Of a stretch of DNA of 64,000 bases, positions 61,101-64,000 are shown piece by piece (within the stretch, counting starts at the first letter, position 1; every line of letters begins with the position of its first letter). Below the pieces are notes generated by a model. The model saw nothing but the letters and a program-made list of their open reading frames with translations, searched no databases and had not been told where the DNA came from. The stretch is from Geomesophilobacter sediminis (GTDB taxonomy: Bacteria > Desulfobacterota > Desulfuromonadia > Geobacterales > Geobacteraceae), in assembly GCF_016458275.1 (NCBI RefSeq), contig NZ_JAEMHM010000002.1, forward strand, positions 64,001 through 128,000. The letters run 5' to 3'. Position numbers and translations under genes: made by a program.

Positions 61101-61506
61101 CGAGGCGGAGCAGATCCGGCATTTCCGGCTGGACGGGTCGACTCCGGTGGGGAAAAGGAAGGAACTGGTGCAGGGATTCCAGGAATGTACGGACCCGTCC
61201 GTGTTCCTGTTGAGCCTGAAGGCGGGGGGGAGGGGGCTGAACCTGACCCGGGCTTCCTACGTATTCCATCTGGATCCGTGGTGGAACCCGGCGGTGGAGA
61301 GCCAGGCATCGGACCGGGCGCACCGGCTCGGGCAGCTGCGTCAGGTCACCATCACCCGGCTTTTGATGCGGCATTCCATCGAAGAGAAGATGATGGAGCT
61401 GAAAAAGCGCAAGCTCCGGTTATACCAGGCCCTGCTGGAAGACGCCGAGCTCGAGAGCTCCTTCACCATCGGGCGGGAGGACTTCGAGTTCCTTTTGGGG
61501 CAATGA
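58159..61506 (+). CDS. SNF2-family helicase with SWIM zinc finger
   Basis: A 1115-residue Swi2/Snf2 ATPase. An N-terminal SWIM zinc finger (C78, C80, C89, H91 in CECGVWSPSGYCPHV) precedes a beta-rich region, and the C-terminal lobes carry DDMGLGKTIQAIALL, VFDEAQSIKN, LTGTPVENHLGEYY, LVFSQFTSFLD and DPWWNPAVESQASDRAHRLGQ. SWIM-SNF2 proteins occur in many bacteria and bind nucleic acid. It differs clearly in its N-terminus from the SNF2 protein at 49273-53457. Confidence 0.88.
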   Translation: MESKRNALVRHVAEMPAAAIYALADKGHLFRGFELLKRCPVSGVVWSEDGATLRMELHAEEVIQVAFTLQLGELSPSCECGVWSPSGYCPHVVASLATLKKAVSPASFPMLHLPQPYLDLIRSHLPIVSESRAPGEEEFSLLVEPVGDDLRLQVRRGSDPAALFDPTLPMTMREFLRSMVLPAFQQKVIEEFRARFRRRYPVVFAGPDGEIPLTLDTDRTRSTRLLLDSTAGRLTGTRTLEDGTPLGETSIASEQYHFDTKAGRIERIEDPAGLRFYRRLTAVLAALPDSDFREDRQGFSVSLTGFNKMQLSLSTAELDQFLRHTQLTRQGEPAPLRQLQPDYRLNLTESANRFVLVAEGQVEGMTFPLSHEAFWFFPAAGRARFPQPLRAKKRVITLLDACFASLTCRTRTDRDRVIRNALSGADFSKRGVKSEARRLIAGFWQAVTERQTLLQLGDAGWLAVEFDAGLQARLLEIPYRLFGAELFAEASAPGEMSVDRASLLQSLPALRTACERAGFTLTMDGRPLEAVSWSFTLDATRSTIDWFELRPEIRFQGELVDEQEFLDAVRGGGLFRKNGSIVILDEESSRNLSFLAAHGKKEVVRVPRLQILDWIVLRRNGVRILLSPEDEQIIDSLVNFERIPQLAPPSGLQATLRKYQVEGYSWLGFLYEHRFGACLADDMGLGKTIQAIALLAGLLEGGIKAAEVAGPHLVVVPPSLIFNWESEIARFYPRLNVMVYRGTGRRADFEGVDVVLTSYGVVQRDIEELGQIPFHVIVFDEAQSIKNIHAETTGAVRRLKGRFKLALTGTPVENHLGEYYSVMDLALPGLLGPYEPFRKQMGRDDPQFLDTLIRRTRPFILRRSKDMIASELPPKVETDIYLEMSPRQKALYVRTVAQVKETVAQAYSSNSAGQARIIALTAILKLRQICLSTNLLIPDMRDASPKIEFLIEQVRELFEEGHSVLVFSQFTSFLDVVQEAFEAEQIRHFRLDGSTPVGKRKELVQGFQECTDPSVFLLSLKAGGRGLNLTRASYVFHLDPWWNPAVESQASDRAHRLGQLRQVTITRLLMRHSIEEKMMELKKRKLRLYQALLEDAELESSFTIGREDFEFLLGQ

Positions 61507-61530
61507 GCAAAGCAATGAGCTATGAGCAGA
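61500..61530. repeat. AGCAATGAG-type short repeats at the SNF2 stop
   Basis: CAATGAGCAAAGCAATGAGC overlapping the stop codon, with inverted-type partners (TTGCTCTTTGCTCTTTG) at 61587-61613. Confidence 0.5.
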
Positions 61531-61582
61531 AAAAACGTGGGGGCCGCACCAATACTATGTTGACGCGGCCCCCACTGTTTTA
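61531..61582. terminator. Bidirectional terminator between the SNF2 gene and the histidine kinase
   Basis: An 11-bp perfect stem (GTGGGGGCCGC / GCGGCCCCCAC) with a 17-base loop. The minus-strand side is followed by TTTTTT and the plus-strand side by TGTTTT. Confidence 0.8.
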
Positions 61583-61604
61583 GAAGTTGCTCTTTGCTCT
61601 TTGT

Positions 61605-63797
61605 TCATTGCTCCAGCGTGAAGTAAAACGTCGCCCCGGCCCCGACCTCTCCCTCCCCCCACACCTTCCCGGCGTGACGGGAGATGATCCGCTGTACCGT
61701 CGCCAGCCCGATCCCGTTCCCCTCGTATTCGTCGCCGTGCAGCCGCTGAAACGCCCCGAAAAGCTGCTCCCGGAAAGTCATGTCGAATCCCGCCCCGTTG
61801 TCCCGGACGTAGAAGGCCCATCCCAGCTCGAAATTGGTCCTCCCGAACTCGATTTCGGCTCGCGACTTTTTCCCGGTGTACTTCCACGCATTCTCCAGGA
61901 GGTTCTCCAGCACCTGGCGTAAAAGGATCGGGTCTCCCGGTGCGCTGAGCGCCTCGGTGATGGTGAAATTCACTTCCCGCTGCGGGTTCTCCTCCTGCAG
62001 CCGCTGGGCAATCTCCTCCGCAAGAGCGGTCAGGTCGACCATTTCCCGTTTCATCTCGGTCCGGGTGACCCGCGCCAGGAGCAACAGGTCGTCGATCAGT
62101 TTCCCCATGCGGCTGCTCGCCGCCACCAGCCGGTCCAGGTAGCGCTGTGCTTCCTCGGGAAGCGCGTTTGCGAACTCCTCGCGCAGGATGGCGGCGTAGC
62201 TGTTGATGTGGCGCAGCGGTCCCCGCAAGTCGTGGGAAACGGAATAGCTGAACGCTTCCTGCTGATGAACCGCCGCCTCCAGCTGCTCGGTCCGTTCCTC
62301 GACCCGCCGGTCCAGTTCCAGGTTCAGCATGTTGACGCATTCCTCGGCCAGCTTGCGCTCGGTGATGTCGTTGAAGACGATCATGATGCTGGTGCCGATG
62401 ACGCTGCCAAAGGTGTCGAAGGTGCGCGTCGATGCGTCCTTGCAGGTGACCCGGAACTCGTAGGACTCGATGTCGGTCCCCTCCTGCTGGGCCTTTTCGA
62501 TCAGTTGCTGCCAGGTCGCGAGCGAGCGCGCCCGGTACTCAGGCTCGGGGAAGGCCAGGGACCACCAGGTCTCCTCGTCCCGGAGTTCCTCCCGGGTGTA
62601 GCCGAAGGTCGCGGCGAACCGGTCGTTGAGGTACTGGATCTGCCCGTCGGCGCCGATCAGGGCGATCGGCATCGGAGACCGCTGCAGCAGCCCTCGGAAA
62701 TGGCGTTCCCTCTGGCGCAACGCCTCCTGGATCCATTTCTGGTCGCTCATCGCCTTGGCGAGCCGAAGGTTGCTGTAGCTCAGCCGGGAGCTCTGCTCGG
62801 CGAATTTGACCAGGAAGTCCATCACGGTGCGGATCTTTTCCCGGCTTACCCGCGGCACCCGGTCCAGCGCCTGCAGATAGTGCTCTGGGTGGAAGCCATA
62901 CCGCTTCGCCTGTTCCGAGAACTGTTCGGGGTCGATCGCCTCCTCCTCCATCAGGAACTGCCCGGTGTAGATGTTGCCCACGTGGGTTCCGGCGATGTAC
63001 AGCGGAGTGATGACCTCCCAAAGACCGTGGCGGCACTTGTAGGTGTGGTATTCCCCGGGGCGTCCGTGCCCGGAAAAGACGAGGTCGCTTTCCTTACAGG
63101 CTGCGGCCGCTTCGGGGCTGGCCCGATGAAACCTGGTGCAGACCTCCTGCCACCCCGACTGGACCAGGACGTTGCCTTTGAGATCGACGATCGCCAACGC
63201 GGTGCCGGCCAGCTTCTGGAAGTCATTCAGTACCGACTCCAGCCAGCCTATGTCCAGCACCTGAACGAGGTTCTGCTCGTCAAGCTCGGCCAGGCAGTCG
63301 GCACCCAGCCGAAACGAGGCGTGTTCTTCCACCTCTGCCAGGGGCTCCGGCTTCTGCTCCAGTGCGCTCAGGTCGTGCACGATGGCCGTGGACCCGGCCA
63401 CGGCTCCCGCTCCCCGGAAGATGGTGGCATCGAGTCGGACGGTCCGGACTTGTCCATGGCGCTGTCGGACGGCAAGGTCGAGGCCATGCAGCGAGCCGCT
63501 CGGGATCAGCCGTCGCAGGGCCCTTTCTACCCGTTTCGGCTCGGTGAAGATGCTGGAAAAACGGCGCCCCACGAGCTCGCTACGGCTCCAGCCCGTCAGA
63601 CGTTCGGCCGCGCCGTTCACGTCGGTGACCGTTCCGTCGGCGCCCAGGCTGAAGAGCGGATCGATGATCGCCTCCTGCAGACTGGCGGTGTAGGCCTCCA
63701 GACGCAGCAAATAGGTTTGCACCCGGTGCAGGTGTTGTCTTTGGTGAAGCAGGCAGGCAACGACCGCTGCCGTCAGCAATATGAGCAGCACTGACAT
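61605..63797 (-). CDS. Sensor histidine kinase, PAS-PocR-PAS architecture
   Basis: A 730-residue kinase with one N-terminal membrane segment (LLILLTAAVVACLL). Domains: PAS (about 37-145), a PocR-type ligand-sensing domain (about 175-335; LNDFQKLAGTALAIVDLKGNVL, CKESDLVF, YKCRHGLWEVITPLYI), a second PAS (about 380-490), HisKA with the phospho-acceptor in FSYSVSHDLRGPLRH, and HATPase (LENLLENAWKYT, DNGAGFDMTF, GIGLATVQRI). PocR senses small metabolites in known regulators, so the signal may be a diol or other metabolite. No response regulator gene follows within the window, so its partner is unknown. Confidence 0.88.
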   Translation of the reverse strand: MSVLLILLTAAVVACLLHQRQHLHRVQTYLLRLEAYTASLQEAIIDPLFSLGADGTVTDVNGAAERLTGWSRSELVGRRFSSIFTEPKRVERALRRLIPSGSLHGLDLAVRQRHGQVRTVRLDATIFRGAGAVAGSTAIVHDLSALEQKPEPLAEVEEHASFRLGADCLAELDEQNLVQVLDIGWLESVLNDFQKLAGTALAIVDLKGNVLVQSGWQEVCTRFHRASPEAAAACKESDLVFSGHGRPGEYHTYKCRHGLWEVITPLYIAGTHVGNIYTGQFLMEEEAIDPEQFSEQAKRYGFHPEHYLQALDRVPRVSREKIRTVMDFLVKFAEQSSRLSYSNLRLAKAMSDQKWIQEALRQRERHFRGLLQRSPMPIALIGADGQIQYLNDRFAATFGYTREELRDEETWWSLAFPEPEYRARSLATWQQLIEKAQQEGTDIESYEFRVTCKDASTRTFDTFGSVIGTSIMIVFNDITERKLAEECVNMLNLELDRRVEERTEQLEAAVHQQEAFSYSVSHDLRGPLRHINSYAAILREEFANALPEEAQRYLDRLVAASSRMGKLIDDLLLLARVTRTEMKREMVDLTALAEEIAQRLQEENPQREVNFTITEALSAPGDPILLRQVLENLLENAWKYTGKKSRAEIEFGRTNFELGWAFYVRDNGAGFDMTFREQLFGAFQRLHGDEYEGNGIGLATVQRIISRHAGKVWGEGEVGAGATFYFTLEQ

Positions 63798-64000
63798 AGC
63801 TCGCTCCCAACTCTCATTGTGGTGCCGCGCCTCTGTAAAAACTCAGGCTCGCTATGTAACAGATCAAGCTTGTGAGGGATGCGAACTATAACATTTCTAT
63901 TAGCAGTAATAAACTAAAAAATATGAATGTGGCGTATTGAGTGGCTATGACAGCGGTGCATCGTGCGTTGGCGCGGCCGAAACCTCAATTCCGGTGCGAA
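63798..64000. other. Upstream region of the histidine kinase, end of window
   Basis: About 200 bases that look AT-richer than the coding regions; nothing recognisable is coded up to the window edge. Confidence 0.4.

Overview
The window looks like a chromosomal segment of a Geobacter-like bacterium (order Geobacterales, Desulfuromonadota). It is GC-rich. A psd-pssA pair precedes a leucine T-box and leuA, leuC and leuD are dimeric isopropylmalate isomerase genes, and there are many secreted repeat proteins, c-di-GMP-type regulators and RAYT/REP repeats. No tRNA, rRNA, CRISPR array or prophage was seen. The genus is inferred from gene content, not from a marker gene.

Layout. 1-3310: end of psd, pssA, then a promoter, T-box leader and leuA. 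3311-16050: a surface or secretome block with a 2669-residue modular secreted protein ending in a dockerin-like motif, a lipoprotein with a cohesin-like C-terminus, an exact 21-bp tandem repeat array, and a two-gene unit encoding a small secreted protein and a CFI-box-CTERM metalloprotease. 16060-17300: a RAYT transposase flanked by its REP palindromes, then a cold-shock gene with its own promoter, long leader and terminator. 17324-20597: a LOG-family gene divergent from leuC-leuD, which are separated by an inverted-repeat insertion. 20633-25143: an envelope operon with a WPF/FPFY-repeat protein, MlaE-like permease, MlaD-like MCE protein and a carotenoid-hydratase-like membrane protein, but no ATPase gene. 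25216-25966: HEPN/MNT toxin-antitoxin pair. 26201-33707: EAL-HDOD regulator, a hypothetical protein, a giant AsmA/DUF748 protein, SlyX and a ferredoxin-fused aldo/keto reductase. 33871-37440: DUF1653, a methyltransferase, an AlkD-like glycosylase, a soluble chemotaxis receptor and an atypical SDR.

37494-40421 encodes a very unusual fusion of a metalloprotease, a TolB-like propeller and an Omp85-like barrel. It is followed by a YefM-YoeB module with a TGTACA operator, peptide deformylase, a MITE-like element, a MuiA-family protein, a YkgJ protein, and a CsgG-like lipoprotein in one unit with a second, 924-residue WPF-repeat protein. A hicAB module follows in which hicA carries an in-frame TGA. 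49273-56194 is a minus-strand run: SNF2 helicase, DUF2721, N-carbamoylputrescine amidase and agmatine deiminase (agmatine to putrescine). The window ends with nudC, a second SNF2 helicase with a SWIM zinc finger, and a PAS-PocR-PAS histidine kinase.

Common themes are cell-envelope construction (WPF-repeat proteins, Mla parts, AsmA-like protein, Omp85-like barrel, CsgG-like lipoprotein, cohesin/dockerin-like pair), leucine synthesis split over two loci, three small toxin-antitoxin loci (one broken), and heavy seeding of intergenic spaces by short palindromic repeats.
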